DNA from: Clostridiales bacterium
GTDB taxonomy: Bacteria; Bacillota; Clostridia; Oscillospirales; Acutalibacteraceae
Direction of reading: 5' to 3'
Assembly (NCBI GenBank): GCA_024684435.1
Contig: JAIKWV010000033.1
Coordinates: 44,923-108,922 of the forward strand
Length of the DNA: 64,000 nucleotides
The notes under the pieces were generated by a model, which saw only the letters and a list, made by a program, of their open reading frames with translations, did not search any database and was not told where the DNA came from. The translations under genes and the position numbers were made by a program. Position 1 is the stretch's first letter. Each line of letters opens with the position of its first letter. This document shows, one piece after another, positions 1 to 8,403 of the stretch.

Positions 1-356
1 TGGCTGGGCTTGAAATGCATTTTGACGACAGATGCGCGATAATGTGCGTCACAAAAGAAATACTGGAAAAAAGCAAAGCTACTCAAGAGGATTGTGCAAA
101 ATTAGCACCTATCACCAGGCAGATAGAGGGCGTGCTGGTCGGCGTTGTATTAAGGGAGCAGGACGACGGAACATTCAAGGCTTCAGTGCGTACACAGAGC
201 GGTATCAACGCCTCCGATCTGTGCGCAAAATTGGGTGGAGGCGGTCACGCGGCAGCGGCAGGCTGTACTTTGCACGGCAGTCTTGAAGAGTCCAAAAAAA
301 TGTTGCTCGACAGTATAGAGGAAGCGCTTAATGACAGGGATAATACTGATAAATAA
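1..356 (+). CDS. nrnA: DHH/DHHA1 phosphoesterase, C-terminal part, cut by window edge
   Basis: Only the last ~118 codons are present; the reading frame is open back to the window edge, so the N-terminal DHH catalytic domain lies outside. The visible part is a DHHA1 domain carrying the family's glycine-rich GGGGHAAAAGC motif (family pattern GGGHxxAAG), which binds the substrate phosphate. NrnA-type proteins degrade nanoRNA and dephosphorylate pAp in the cytoplasm. The nrnA-truB order is common in Firmicutes, usually downstream of rbfA. The last 26 nt overlap the start of truB in another frame, so the two are probably translationally coupled. A related family such as GdpP cannot be excluded, but it would have a different neighbour and a larger N-terminus. 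Confidence 0.8.
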   Translation, partial: AGLEMHFDDRCAIMCVTKEILEKSKATQEDCAKLAPITRQIEGVLVGVVLREQDDGTFKASVRTQSGINASDLCAKLGGGGHAAAAGCTLHGSLEESKKMLLDSIEEALNDRDNTDK

Positions 357-1227
357 ACCGAAAAATATGACTTCCTTCGGTGTTGTGGCAAGAGTGCGCA
401 GGATCACCGGAGAGAAAAAAACAGGACATACAGGAACCCTTGACCCAATGGCGACAGGGGTTCTTCCTGTTATTATGGGCGGAGCTACAAGGTTCTGCGA
501 GCTTTTGCCGGTACACGATAAAAAGTACCGCGCAAAAATAAAATTGGGCATTACCACCGATACGCTGGATATCACCGGAAATGTGTTAAGTGAGCAGAGT
601 TCAAATATAAAGACAGATGACTTCGTGAAAAAAGTTCACAATTATATCGGGGAGATCGAACAGGTCCCTCCCATGTATTCCGCCGTCTCAAAGGACGGTG
701 TTCGTTTGTATGAGCTTGCCCGCAAAGGAATGGAGATCGAGAGGGAAAAGCGCAGAGTAAACATCTACTCAATAGAGCTCATTCAGGCGGACGAGACGGA
801 GCAGGAATTTGTTATTGATGTGAGCTGTTCGGCGGGCACATATATCCGTACCCTTGCGGATGATATAGGCAGGGACCTGGGCTGCGGAGCCATACTCACC
901 GAGCTTTGCAGGGTCGAGGCTAACGGTTTTGATCTGTCTGAGTGTCTCACTTTGGAAGAGCTTGAAGCTTTAAGCGGGGAGGGCAGGCTCAGCGAAGCGG
1001 TCATTCCTATCGAGAAGGCGCTGACTTATCCCGCTATCAAAGTCACGGCTCCACAGGCGGTTCGGTTCAGCAACGGCGGCGATCTCCTTGTTTCAAGGCT
1101 GAAGGGCATGTTCCCTCCGGCTGTTTATTCTGTTTATTCCGATACGGAAAAATTTCTCGGTTTGGGAGAGATCTTGGAAGGCTCCGATTCTCTCAAAGTA
1201 AAAAGAGTATTTGTTGACAAAGACTGA
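331..1227 (+). CDS. truB: tRNA pseudouridine(55) synthase
   Basis: 298 residues, normal length for bacterial TruB, which isomerises U55 in the T-loop of tRNAs. The catalytic motif GHTGTLDPMATGVLPV sits at residues 32-47, with the catalytic aspartate at D38. Downstream, motifs such as YSAVSKDGVRLYELAR and the SAGTYIRTLADDIG segment are typical. The ATG at 331 lies inside the end of the upstream phosphoesterase gene. The usual next gene, ribF, is absent; a polysaccharide locus starts after a 147-nt gap with its own promoter candidate. Confidence 0.96.
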   Translation: MTGIILINKPKNMTSFGVVARVRRITGEKKTGHTGTLDPMATGVLPVIMGGATRFCELLPVHDKKYRAKIKLGITTDTLDITGNVLSEQSSNIKTDDFVKKVHNYIGEIEQVPPMYSAVSKDGVRLYELARKGMEIEREKRRVNIYSIELIQADETEQEFVIDVSCSAGTYIRTLADDIGRDLGCGAILTELCRVEANGFDLSECLTLEELEALSGEGRLSEAVIPIEKALTYPAIKVTAPQAVRFSNGGDLLVSRLKGMFPPAVYSVYSDTEKFLGLGEILEGSDSLKVKRVFVDKD

Positions 1228-1265
1228 CCTGATTTACCATAATTCTTTATATTATTATTTTTAAC

Positions 1266-1297
1266 TTGACTAAATGTTTATTATAAGGTATTATAAT
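1266..1297 (+). promoter_or_regulatory. Candidate sigma-A promoter of the polysaccharide locus
   Basis: TTGACT at 1266-1271, followed 17 nt later by TATTAT (1289-1294). The better hexamer TATAAT (1292-1297) is at the less favourable spacing of 20. It is the only promoter-like sequence in the truB-dehydratase gap and would start the locus around 1300. Confidence 0.45.
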
Positions 1298-1374
1298 TAA
1301 AAACAGTTCACTGCGTGGGATTTGTTGCTGCGGATGAAATTTTATTATAATTTCAGATTTCAGGGGTGTGTACA

Positions 1375-3273
1375 TTGCTTAAAAAGTTATATAGCACTTC
1401 TTTGCTTACAAAAAAAATTGCTTTGATGCTCGTTGATGTCCTGATTATCAATCTGAGCTTTGTTTTTGCTGTCTGTCTTGTCTATGATTTTGATTTTGGC
1501 GACAAGATGCTTATCGATCTGCTGAAACTGGCTTTGATAAGGGTACCTTTTGTGTCCACGGTTTTTGTGATCATCTTCAGGGCTTTCGGGCTTTACCGGA
1601 GCATGTGGCAGTATGCCGGCGCGTATGAGTTGACTCAATGCGTTATGGCGACCATTATTTCCAGTGTTGCCTGTGTGGGTATGGATAAAATATTCGCCTA
1701 TGTAAAGTTTCTGAGATTCAGCAATGTAAAGCCCGCTATTTATATCACGTCTATGCTGCTCATATTGATCCTGTGCTGCGCGGATCGTATGCTGTACAGA
1801 GTTGTCCGCAGGTCGGTTCTTTTACGGGGAGTTCAGTCCGGGAAAAAAATCTCCCGCGTCATGATCGTGGGCGCCGGTAACATGGGCTCAATAGTGTTCA
1901 GCGAACTTGAGGGTAACGGTTTCCGCATGGGCAAGCCCGTTGTTTTTGTGGACGACAATGTTTCAAAACAGAACAGGCGCCTTTCCGGCGTTCCGGTAGT
2001 GGGCGGATGTGACAGGATCCCGGAGTTCGTCAAGGCTTACAGGGTGGACACCATAATCCTTGCCTTCCCGTCGGCGTCCAGCAAGCGTCAGGCTGATGTG
2101 GCTAAGATTGCCCTTTCCACCGGATGCAAGCTTAAGGTCACGCCCTCTTTGCTTGAATTCAACACCGCTAAAAAGGGTCTGCAGAACATAAGAAACGTGG
2201 AGATAACAGACCTTCTTTCACGCCCCGAGGTAAGGCTGAACAACAAAGTCTGCGCCTATATCGAGGGCAGCGTAGTGCTTGTGACCGGTGGCGGCGGTTC
2301 CATAGGCAGCGAGCTTTGCAGACAGATAGCAAAGTACAATCCGTCAAAGATAATAATTTTTGACAATTACGAAAATAATGCTTTTGAACTGAAAAATAAT
2401 CTTGATTACATTTACGAGGGCAAACCGAAGATCGAGATCAGGATCGGTTCTGTTCAGGACAAGGGCAGACTCAGGGAGGTTTTCCAGGAGTTCCGTCCTT
2501 CCATCGTTTTCCATGCAGCAGCGCACAAGCATGTGCCCCTTATGGAAGAAAGTCCCTGCGAGGCGGTCAAGAACAATATATTCGGAACCTACAACACCGC
2601 GGAGGTGGCCGCTGAGTTCAAGGTCAAAAATTTTGTTATACTTTCCACTGACAAGGCGGTCAACCCCGCCAACGTCATGGGCGCCACCAAGCGCGTAACG
2701 GAGCTTATCGTGCAGTATTTTGATTCGATAACCGAGGATACAAAATTTGCCGCGGTCCGTTTCGGAAACGTGCTGGGTTCAAACGGCAGCGTTATTCCGA
2801 CGTTTAAAAAGCAAATAGAATACGGCGGTCCCGTTACCGTAACGGACCCCAACATTACGCGTTACTTCATGACTATTCCCGAGGCGGCGCAGCTTGTGGT
2901 ACAGGCGGGAGGTCTTTCAAAGGGCGGCGAGATATTTGTCCTTGATATGGGAGAGCCGGTAAAGATCCTTTCTCTTGCGGAGAACCTTATCAAGCTGTCG
3001 GGCATGGTGCCCTACGTTGATATCGACATAGTGTTCACCGGACTTCGCCCCGGAGAAAAGCTCTATGAGGAGCTTTCCATGGAGGAGGAGCAGGCTGACC
3101 GGCAGATGACCGCCAACAACAAAATTTTTGTTACCATACCTGTTCTCAATGATTATGACGTGCTGCTCAAGACCCTTGAGGAGCTTAAACATGTGAATGA
3201 AAACAACGTGCGCAGTCTGCTCAAGAAGATAGTTCCCAATTTTATTGAAAGCGAAAATAATTACGACGATTGA
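1375..3273 (+). CDS. Membrane-bound nucleotide-sugar 4,6-dehydratase (EpsC/CapD/PglF type)
   Basis: About 632 residues. The first ~130 residues form four to five membrane helices. A first Rossmann segment follows (VGAGNMGS near residue 165), then the catalytic SDR domain with VTGGGGSIGSE near 303. The active-site region reads STDKAVNP ... MGATKR (near 424-440), where Met replaces the usual Tyr of YxxxK, as is normal for the PglF/CapD inverting dehydratases. These convert UDP-GlcNAc to a UDP-4-keto-6-deoxysugar, the first committed step for many surface sugars. I prefer the TTG at 1375: AGGGG at 1362-1366 is 8 nt upstream, while the GTG at 1366 overlaps that Shine-Dalgarno. It is the first gene of the locus, as epsC often is. 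Confidence 0.9.
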   Translation: MLKKLYSTSLLTKKIALMLVDVLIINLSFVFAVCLVYDFDFGDKMLIDLLKLALIRVPFVSTVFVIIFRAFGLYRSMWQYAGAYELTQCVMATIISSVACVGMDKIFAYVKFLRFSNVKPAIYITSMLLILILCCADRMLYRVVRRSVLLRGVQSGKKISRVMIVGAGNMGSIVFSELEGNGFRMGKPVVFVDDNVSKQNRRLSGVPVVGGCDRIPEFVKAYRVDTIILAFPSASSKRQADVAKIALSTGCKLKVTPSLLEFNTAKKGLQNIRNVEITDLLSRPEVRLNNKVCAYIEGSVVLVTGGGGSIGSELCRQIAKYNPSKIIIFDNYENNAFELKNNLDYIYEGKPKIEIRIGSVQDKGRLREVFQEFRPSIVFHAAAHKHVPLMEESPCEAVKNNIFGTYNTAEVAAEFKVKNFVILSTDKAVNPANVMGATKRVTELIVQYFDSITEDTKFAAVRFGNVLGSNGSVIPTFKKQIEYGGPVTVTDPNITRYFMTIPEAAQLVVQAGGLSKGGEIFVLDMGEPVKILSLAENLIKLSGMVPYVDIDIVFTGLRPGEKLYEELSMEEEQADRQMTANNKIFVTIPVLNDYDVLLKTLEELKHVNENNVRSLLKKIVPNFIESENNYDD

Positions 3274-3292
3274 ACAACAGATCAGAACTTAC

Positions 3293-3340
3293 GGAGGAAG
3301 CGCTTAAACAGTTTCTGTTTTCGGTAATGCGCGAAATGCG
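3293..3340 (+). promoter_or_regulatory. Hairpin between Shine-Dalgarno and start codon of the first glycosyltransferase
   Basis: GGAGGA (3293-3298) is far from the ATG at 3341. Between them GCGC (3300-3303) can pair with GCGC (3329-3332), and AAACAG (3306-3311) with CTGTTT (3315-3320) around a TTT loop. Folded, the Shine-Dalgarno would stand about 9 nt from the ATG, the usual distance. No nearer Shine-Dalgarno is visible. The fold is inferred by eye. Confidence 0.45.
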
Positions 3341-4453
3341 ATGAAAAAGGTTTTGTTTACTGCTACGATCACAAAACATTTTCAATATTTCCATCAGCCC
3401 TGTTTCAGGTATTTTCATGACAATGATTTCGAGGTCAGCACGGCAAGCTCAGGGGAAATACCAATGGCTGATGTTGATAAGCATTACGATATAGCCTTTG
3501 AACGTTTTCCTCTGAACATCAAAAACTACAAAGCATACAAACAGCTCAAAAGGATAATAGACAGCGAAGGCTTTCAGCTGATTCACTGCCACACGCCGGT
3601 GGGCGGAGTCGTTACACGGCTGGCAGCGCTGAAAGCGAGAAAGAATAAGACCCGGGTGATATATACCGCCCACGGGTTCCATTTCTATAAAGGCGCTTCC
3701 AAGTTCAACTGGTGCGTGTACTATCCCATTGAGCTGCTTCTTTCGTTCTGCACCGATTGTCTTATTACGATAAATGAGGAAGACTATGTCTTTGCCAGGA
3801 AACATCTTCACGCAAAGGATACAAGGCTCGTAAACGGTGTGGGTTACGATACTGACAGATTTTATCCGATCTCTCCGGAAGAAAAATCCGAGCTGAGAAA
3901 AAAATACGGCTTCAGCGACGATGAAAAGATCCTCATATATGTAGCGGAGCTTAACGAGAACAAAAATCAGGGTATGCTCATCAGAGCCTTGAAGGCTGTA
4001 AAGGAGCAATACGGGGAAGTTAAGCTGCTGCTTGCGGGGCATGACAATTTCAACGGCGCGTATCAAAAGCTTGCCGCTGAGCTGGGAGTGGATCAGCAGA
4101 TAATGTTCCTGGGATTCTGCGGGGATACAAAAGAGCTGGTACAGCTTTCGGATATAGGCGTTGTTTCCAGCCTGCGCGAGGGTCTGCCTGTTAATGTTAT
4201 GGAGTCCCTTGCCTGCGGTCTTCCGGTAGTGGCGGCGGACAACAGGGGACACAGGGTGCTCATAAAAAACGGGGAAAACGGATTTATAGTAGAACCCAAC
4301 GATTGGGATTCCATGGCGCGGCGTATAATCGAGCTTATTGATGACGGTGAGATGTACAAAAAAATATCGGCATCTGCCGTTGAAAGCGCCGCACCCTACT
4401 CAAAAGAAAATGTTATCAGGCAATTGGCCGAGATATATAACGGACTTTTATGA
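3341..4453 (+). CDS. Glycosyltransferase family 4, EpsD-like
   Basis: 370 residues with the two-Rossmann GT-B layout. The N-terminus MKKVLFTATITKHFQYFH resembles EpsD-type transferases of Firmicutes exopolysaccharide operons. The acceptor domain contains HCHTPVGG and YTAHGFHFYKG. The donor domain has the EX7E-type signature EGLPVNVMESLACGLPVV near residues 286-303. The likely role is transfer of a sugar from a nucleotide donor to the lipid-linked repeat unit on the cytoplasmic face; donor and linkage cannot be read. The start is the ATG at 3341, with no in-frame alternative upstream; its Shine-Dalgarno is separated from it by a hairpin. A 24-codon ORF (3270-3344) overlaps the start as ATGA. 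Confidence 0.9.
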   Translation: MKKVLFTATITKHFQYFHQPCFRYFHDNDFEVSTASSGEIPMADVDKHYDIAFERFPLNIKNYKAYKQLKRIIDSEGFQLIHCHTPVGGVVTRLAALKARKNKTRVIYTAHGFHFYKGASKFNWCVYYPIELLLSFCTDCLITINEEDYVFARKHLHAKDTRLVNGVGYDTDRFYPISPEEKSELRKKYGFSDDEKILIYVAELNENKNQGMLIRALKAVKEQYGEVKLLLAGHDNFNGAYQKLAAELGVDQQIMFLGFCGDTKELVQLSDIGVVSSLREGLPVNVMESLACGLPVVAADNRGHRVLIKNGENGFIVEPNDWDSMARRIIELIDDGEMYKKISASAVESAAPYSKENVIRQLAEIYNGLL

Positions 4454-4466
4454 CAGGAGTGACAGT

Positions 4467-5582
4467 ATGTCTGAAATAAGAGTTCTGCACGTGCTGCACT
4501 CAATGAACTGCGGCGGCGCGGAAACACTTATTATGAACCTATACCGTTGTGTGGACCGCACGAAGATACAGTTCGATTTTCTTGTGAATGTATTCGATGA
4601 TATGTACTATCAGAAAGAGATCGAAGAGCTGGGCGGGAGAATATACAGAATGAAATTTCTCACCTCGATAACGCCTCCGGTGTACGAGAGAATTTTATAT
4701 AAATTTTTTATATCCCATCCGGAATACAAGATAGTACATTCCCATCTGGAGACGACAACGGGAATTATTTTAAAACAGGCGAAAAAGGCGGGGGTGCCCG
4801 TAAGGATAGCCCACAGCCACACCATAAGATACACCCGTACAGGGGCGGCTGCTTTCATCGAAAATGCATACAAGACCCATTGCAGGAAAAAAATAGTGCC
4901 GAACTCAACCCACAGGCTTGCCTGTTCGGAGGCTGCCGCAAAATGGCTTTACGGCGGGGCAGATGCTGTTGTGATGAAAAATGGTATCAATTCCGCTGAT
5001 TACGATTATTCCGAAGAAACAAGGAAAGAAGTCCGGGACGAATTCAAGATAAATGCGGACACAAAGCTGCTTATGCATGTGGGCAGATTCTGCGATCCGA
5101 AAAATCATTCATTCCTGATAGATATATTCAACGAATACCACGCTCTCAACGGCAATTCTATGCTTATGCTTGTGGGAGAGGGCGAGCTGATGGAAGGAAT
5201 AAAGAAAAAGGTACTCGATTTGAATTTAACAGATTCCGTTATATTTACCGGTATCAGGAACGATGTTTGCAGGCTTTTGCAGGCGGCTGATTATTTCGTC
5301 TTTCCCTCCTTGTATGAAGGACTGCCCCTTTCACTTGTGGAGGCGCAGGCGGCTGATCTGCCCTGCTTTGTCTCCGACAGGGTACCGAAGGATGCGGATC
5401 TGAATATCTCGGAATATGTCAGTTTACCTTTGGGAGACAGTAAAAACTGGGCCGGGCGTATTCTTGAAGCCGGGGAACGTCAGCGCCGTTCGAGGTTTAC
5501 GGAAATATGTAAAGCCGGATTTGATATAAAGTCAAATGCTGATTTTTTAACAGATTTGTATTGTAAAAGCACAGGGATGTGA
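4467..5582 (+). CDS. Glycosyltransferase family 4 (EpsF-like)
   Basis: 371 residues, GT-B fold. The N-terminus has the donor-loop pattern LHVLHSMNCGGAETLIMNLY. The donor domain shows GRFCDPKNHSFLIDIF and the EX7E signature in YEGLPLSLVEAQAADLP. I take the ATG at 4467, 7-8 nt after GGAG (4457-4460). The frame is open further upstream, but that stretch lies inside the preceding gene. It lies 13 nt after the EpsD-like gene and 4 nt before the next one, so it is clearly in one operon. Sugar specificity is unknown. Confidence 0.88.
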   Translation: MSEIRVLHVLHSMNCGGAETLIMNLYRCVDRTKIQFDFLVNVFDDMYYQKEIEELGGRIYRMKFLTSITPPVYERILYKFFISHPEYKIVHSHLETTTGIILKQAKKAGVPVRIAHSHTIRYTRTGAAAFIENAYKTHCRKKIVPNSTHRLACSEAAAKWLYGGADAVVMKNGINSADYDYSEETRKEVRDEFKINADTKLLMHVGRFCDPKNHSFLIDIFNEYHALNGNSMLMLVGEGELMEGIKKKVLDLNLTDSVIFTGIRNDVCRLLQAADYFVFPSLYEGLPLSLVEAQAADLPCFVSDRVPKDADLNISEYVSLPLGDSKNWAGRILEAGERQRRSRFTEICKAGFDIKSNADFLTDLYCKSTGM

Positions 5583-5586
5583 TTTG

Positions 5587-6471
5587 ATGCCGCAGCTTAC
5601 CGTATTTACACCCACTTATAACAGAGCCTACATTTTACCCAGATGCTATGAGTCCATGAAGCGGCAGACCTGCAAGGACTTTGTCTGGATGATAATCGAC
5701 GACGGTTCCACCGATGAGACCCGCGAACTGGTAAATGGCTGGCTCGCTGAGGATCACGGCTTTGAGATAAGATATCTTTATCAGGAAAATCAGGGTATGC
5801 ACGGGGCGCACAATCTTGCCTATGCAAACATCGATACCGAAATAAATACCTGTATAGATTCCGACGATTACATGACCGACGATGCGGTGGAAAGCATTCT
5901 TGATTTTTGGAATTCATGTGAAAAGGATGAGGATGTAAGCGGTTTTATGGCGCTGGATGCGTACGAAAACGGAGATGTCATAGGAACGCTGCTGCCGGAA
6001 TCCATAGGGAAAACCACATCATATGAACTTTATAATAAGCTGGGAGTAAAGGGAGATAAAAAATTTATTCTGCGTTCGGATCTGACAAGGAAAGATCCCT
6101 ATCCCATATTTGAGGGGGAACGCTTTGTCGATCTGGCAACCAAGTATTCCCAACTGGATGAGAAATATAAGATTTACTGCTGCAACAAGGTCGTGTGCGT
6201 TGTGGAATACATGGAGGACGGTTCTTCCCGCAACATTTTTAAACAGTATGTAAGAAATCCGAAGGGTTTTGCTTATACGCGCAGGCTTTGGATGGGTATG
6301 AAGCATATGTCTGTTCCATTCAGGTTTAAACAGGCTATACACTATGTTTCAAGCTGTATGATGGCTAAGGATAAGGACTGGCTCAAAAATTCGCCGGCAA
6401 AGGTCATGACGGTGCTTGCCGTACCTTTTGGCGCGGTGCTTAAAAAATATATTTTACATAAAGCAAAATAA
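5587..6471 (+). CDS. Glycosyltransferase family 2 (GT-A)
   Basis: 294 residues. The GT2 N-terminus LTVFTPTYNRAYILPRCYES is followed by IIDDGSTDETRELV (nucleotide binding) and IDSDDYMTDDAV, the DxD-like metal site. The C-terminal third is less conserved and ends in a basic stretch. It should act as an inverting transferase on a lipid-linked repeat unit. The ATG at 5587 is preferred over an adjacent TTG at 5584; the gap to the preceding stop is 4 nt. Confidence 0.88.
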   Translation: MPQLTVFTPTYNRAYILPRCYESMKRQTCKDFVWMIIDDGSTDETRELVNGWLAEDHGFEIRYLYQENQGMHGAHNLAYANIDTEINTCIDSDDYMTDDAVESILDFWNSCEKDEDVSGFMALDAYENGDVIGTLLPESIGKTTSYELYNKLGVKGDKKFILRSDLTRKDPYPIFEGERFVDLATKYSQLDEKYKIYCCNKVVCVVEYMEDGSSRNIFKQYVRNPKGFAYTRRLWMGMKHMSVPFRFKQAIHYVSSCMMAKDKDWLKNSPAKVMTVLAVPFGAVLKKYILHKAK

Positions 6472-6514
6472 TTTTATTTAAAAAATTATGAGTTGAACAG
6501 GGTGGTGGTTGCTT

Positions 6515-7642
6515 TTGTCTTCGTTTGCGTACATGAATGTCATAGCTTTATTTATGTTTATTGTTGCGTATATCTCAAGCAGGATACCCAAAAATAAAAT
6601 AAATACGCTGGGAGACAAGGTCCCAAATATGATGGGATTTGTGATCCCTGCCGTTGTGTTTTCGGTTTTCTCGGGTCTTAGGAACAGAGCGGGAGATACC
6701 GAGGCGTATATCGTTAAGCTGGGCGAGCTTTTGGAGGCAGGCACCAAACCTACGCTGAGCTTTGGCAAAAACAAAAATTTCCCGGTCGTTATGTGGTGGT
6801 CGAATGATATGGCAGAAAACCTGCATATATTCGATGATAACTATCAGTTGTTTATCATGATAACCGCTATTGTTTCATTAGTCCCTGTCATATATATATT
6901 GTACAAATATTCCGCGTCATATGAATTGGCCATAGCTCTTTTTGTTTATACAGGATATTTCGCGGCGTCGCTTAACGGCATTAGGCAGTACTTCGCGGCA
7001 GGCATAATGATCCTTGCGACAAAATATCTTTTGTCTGAAAAGAAAGATGCTATTATCTATTACCTGCCGTTTTTGTTGATAGCTTATACAATCCACTCCA
7101 GCTCGATCATTATGCTGCCGATTTTTTTCCTGATAAGACGAAAATCATTCACCCCTATGTTTTATTTTATAATAGTTGCGTCGATAGGACTTACCATCGC
7201 GTTTGACTCCTTCCTCAGTACGTTCTTTGACATGATCGAGGATACGTCCTATTCTCTTTACGCAACGGAAGGTTGGTTTACAAGCGGTGAAGAACAAGGC
7301 GCCAGTTTGTTCCGCGCTATGGTTGCGGCGGTGCCCTTGATCTTATCATATTTCAGGTTGGATTTTATCAGGGAAAATTTGGGGAAAAAGGGCGATATGC
7401 TTATTAACCTTTGCCTGTTCAAAACGGTATTCCAGATAGTTGCTGTTTACAACTGGATATTTTCCCGTATGACCATTTATCTTGATATTTACTATATCAT
7501 TTTACTGGTGTGGCTTCTTAAATACGCATATGCGGGGTACAACAGAAAGGTCGTTTACGGCTCCACTACCGTACTGTTCTATATCTATTTCAACAACATG
7601 AAATACATGATCGACGCTTACACGAGTAAATATATCGGTTAA
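6515..7642 (+). CDS. EpsG-family polysaccharide polymerase (Wzy-like)
   Basis: About 375 residues and strongly hydrophobic, with roughly ten membrane helices along its length. The segment GLRNRAGDTEAYI after the first helices and the central YFAASLNGIRQYFAAGIM with its IRQ motif are typical of the EpsG family, which polymerises exopolysaccharide repeat units outside the membrane. I choose the TTG at 6515 because GGTGGTGG (6501-6508) sits 6-7 nt upstream; a TTG at 6509 overlaps it too closely. Confidence 0.85.
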   Translation: MSSFAYMNVIALFMFIVAYISSRIPKNKINTLGDKVPNMMGFVIPAVVFSVFSGLRNRAGDTEAYIVKLGELLEAGTKPTLSFGKNKNFPVVMWWSNDMAENLHIFDDNYQLFIMITAIVSLVPVIYILYKYSASYELAIALFVYTGYFAASLNGIRQYFAAGIMILATKYLLSEKKDAIIYYLPFLLIAYTIHSSSIIMLPIFFLIRRKSFTPMFYFIIVASIGLTIAFDSFLSTFFDMIEDTSYSLYATEGWFTSGEEQGASLFRAMVAAVPLILSYFRLDFIRENLGKKGDMLINLCLFKTVFQIVAVYNWIFSRMTIYLDIYYIILLVWLLKYAYAGYNRKVVYGSTTVLFYIYFNNMKYMIDAYTSKYIG

Positions 7643-7683
7643 ACGGAATTGAGGATCAAAGGCGGACAGGGGGTCCGAAGGGA

Positions 7684-8403
7684 GTGGTAAAGCTGATACC
7701 GAAAAAAATACATTATTGCTGGTTCGGCGGAAAAGAAAAGCCGGAGCTTGTAAAAAAATGCATGGCAAGCTGGAAAAAACATCTGCCGGATTATGAGCTT
7801 ATCGAGTGGAATGAAAACAATTTCGATATCAATTGCACCACCTTTGTCCGGGAGGCCTATGAAAACAGGAATTTTGCCTTTGTCAGCGACTATGTGAGGG
7901 CAAAAAAACTGTTTGAGATCGGCGGAGTATATCTTGATACCGACGTTGAAGTGCTGAAAAGTTTTGACAGATTCCTTGAGGATGACTGTTTCGTTGGCTT
8001 TGAGGAAAAACAGTTTGTAGGTACCTGTGTGATAGGCGCCGTGGCGGGGACCGATATCCTCAAGTCATATGCGGAGCATTATGAGAGCATATCTTTTATA
8101 CAGCCGGACGGATCGAAGTACAAGGATACGAACGTCGTATTGCTTACAGATCTTCTGGAAAAATACGGCCTTGTAAGGAACGATGAAAAACAGACCGTTC
8201 ACGGAGTTACTGTTTATCCGAGAACTTTTTTCAGCCCGTACGACTATATCAACGGCATAAATTACATTACCGATGACAGCTATGCGATACATCACTTCGC
8301 TCAGCTTTGGTTGCCGCTGAGGGAACGCATAGGAACGACGGTAAAGAGAAAAATAATAAAGGTCATCGGCGGCAATGCCTGGGCGAAATTGAGGGGCAGA
8401 TAA
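7684..8403 (+). CDS. Glycosyltransferase family 32-like (Gly_transf_sug, DxD)
   Basis: 239 residues. It begins with IPKKIHYCWFGG, the characteristic start of this capsular transferase family. It continues with DYVRAKKLFEIGGVYLDTDV, where the DxD (DTD near residue 97) binds the metal-nucleotide sugar. The start is uncertain. The GTG at 7684 has a Shine-Dalgarno-like AGGGGG about 9 nt upstream; a CTG at 7693 would place the start where most family members begin. Its TAA overlaps the next gene's ATG by one base (TAATG). Confidence 0.85.
   Translation: MVKLIPKKIHYCWFGGKEKPELVKKCMASWKKHLPDYELIEWNENNFDINCTTFVREAYENRNFAFVSDYVRAKKLFEIGGVYLDTDVEVLKSFDRFLEDDCFVGFEEKQFVGTCVIGAVAGTDILKSYAEHYESISFIQPDGSKYKDTNVVLLTDLLEKYGLVRNDEKQTVHGVTVYPRTFFSPYDYINGINYITDDSYAIHHFAQLWLPLRERIGTTVKRKIIKVIGGNAWAKLRGR

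Noticed and set aside
3449..4252. 267-codon minus-strand ORF
   Set aside because: It is a shadow of the EpsD-like glycosyltransferase, without a ribosome site and with implausible composition.
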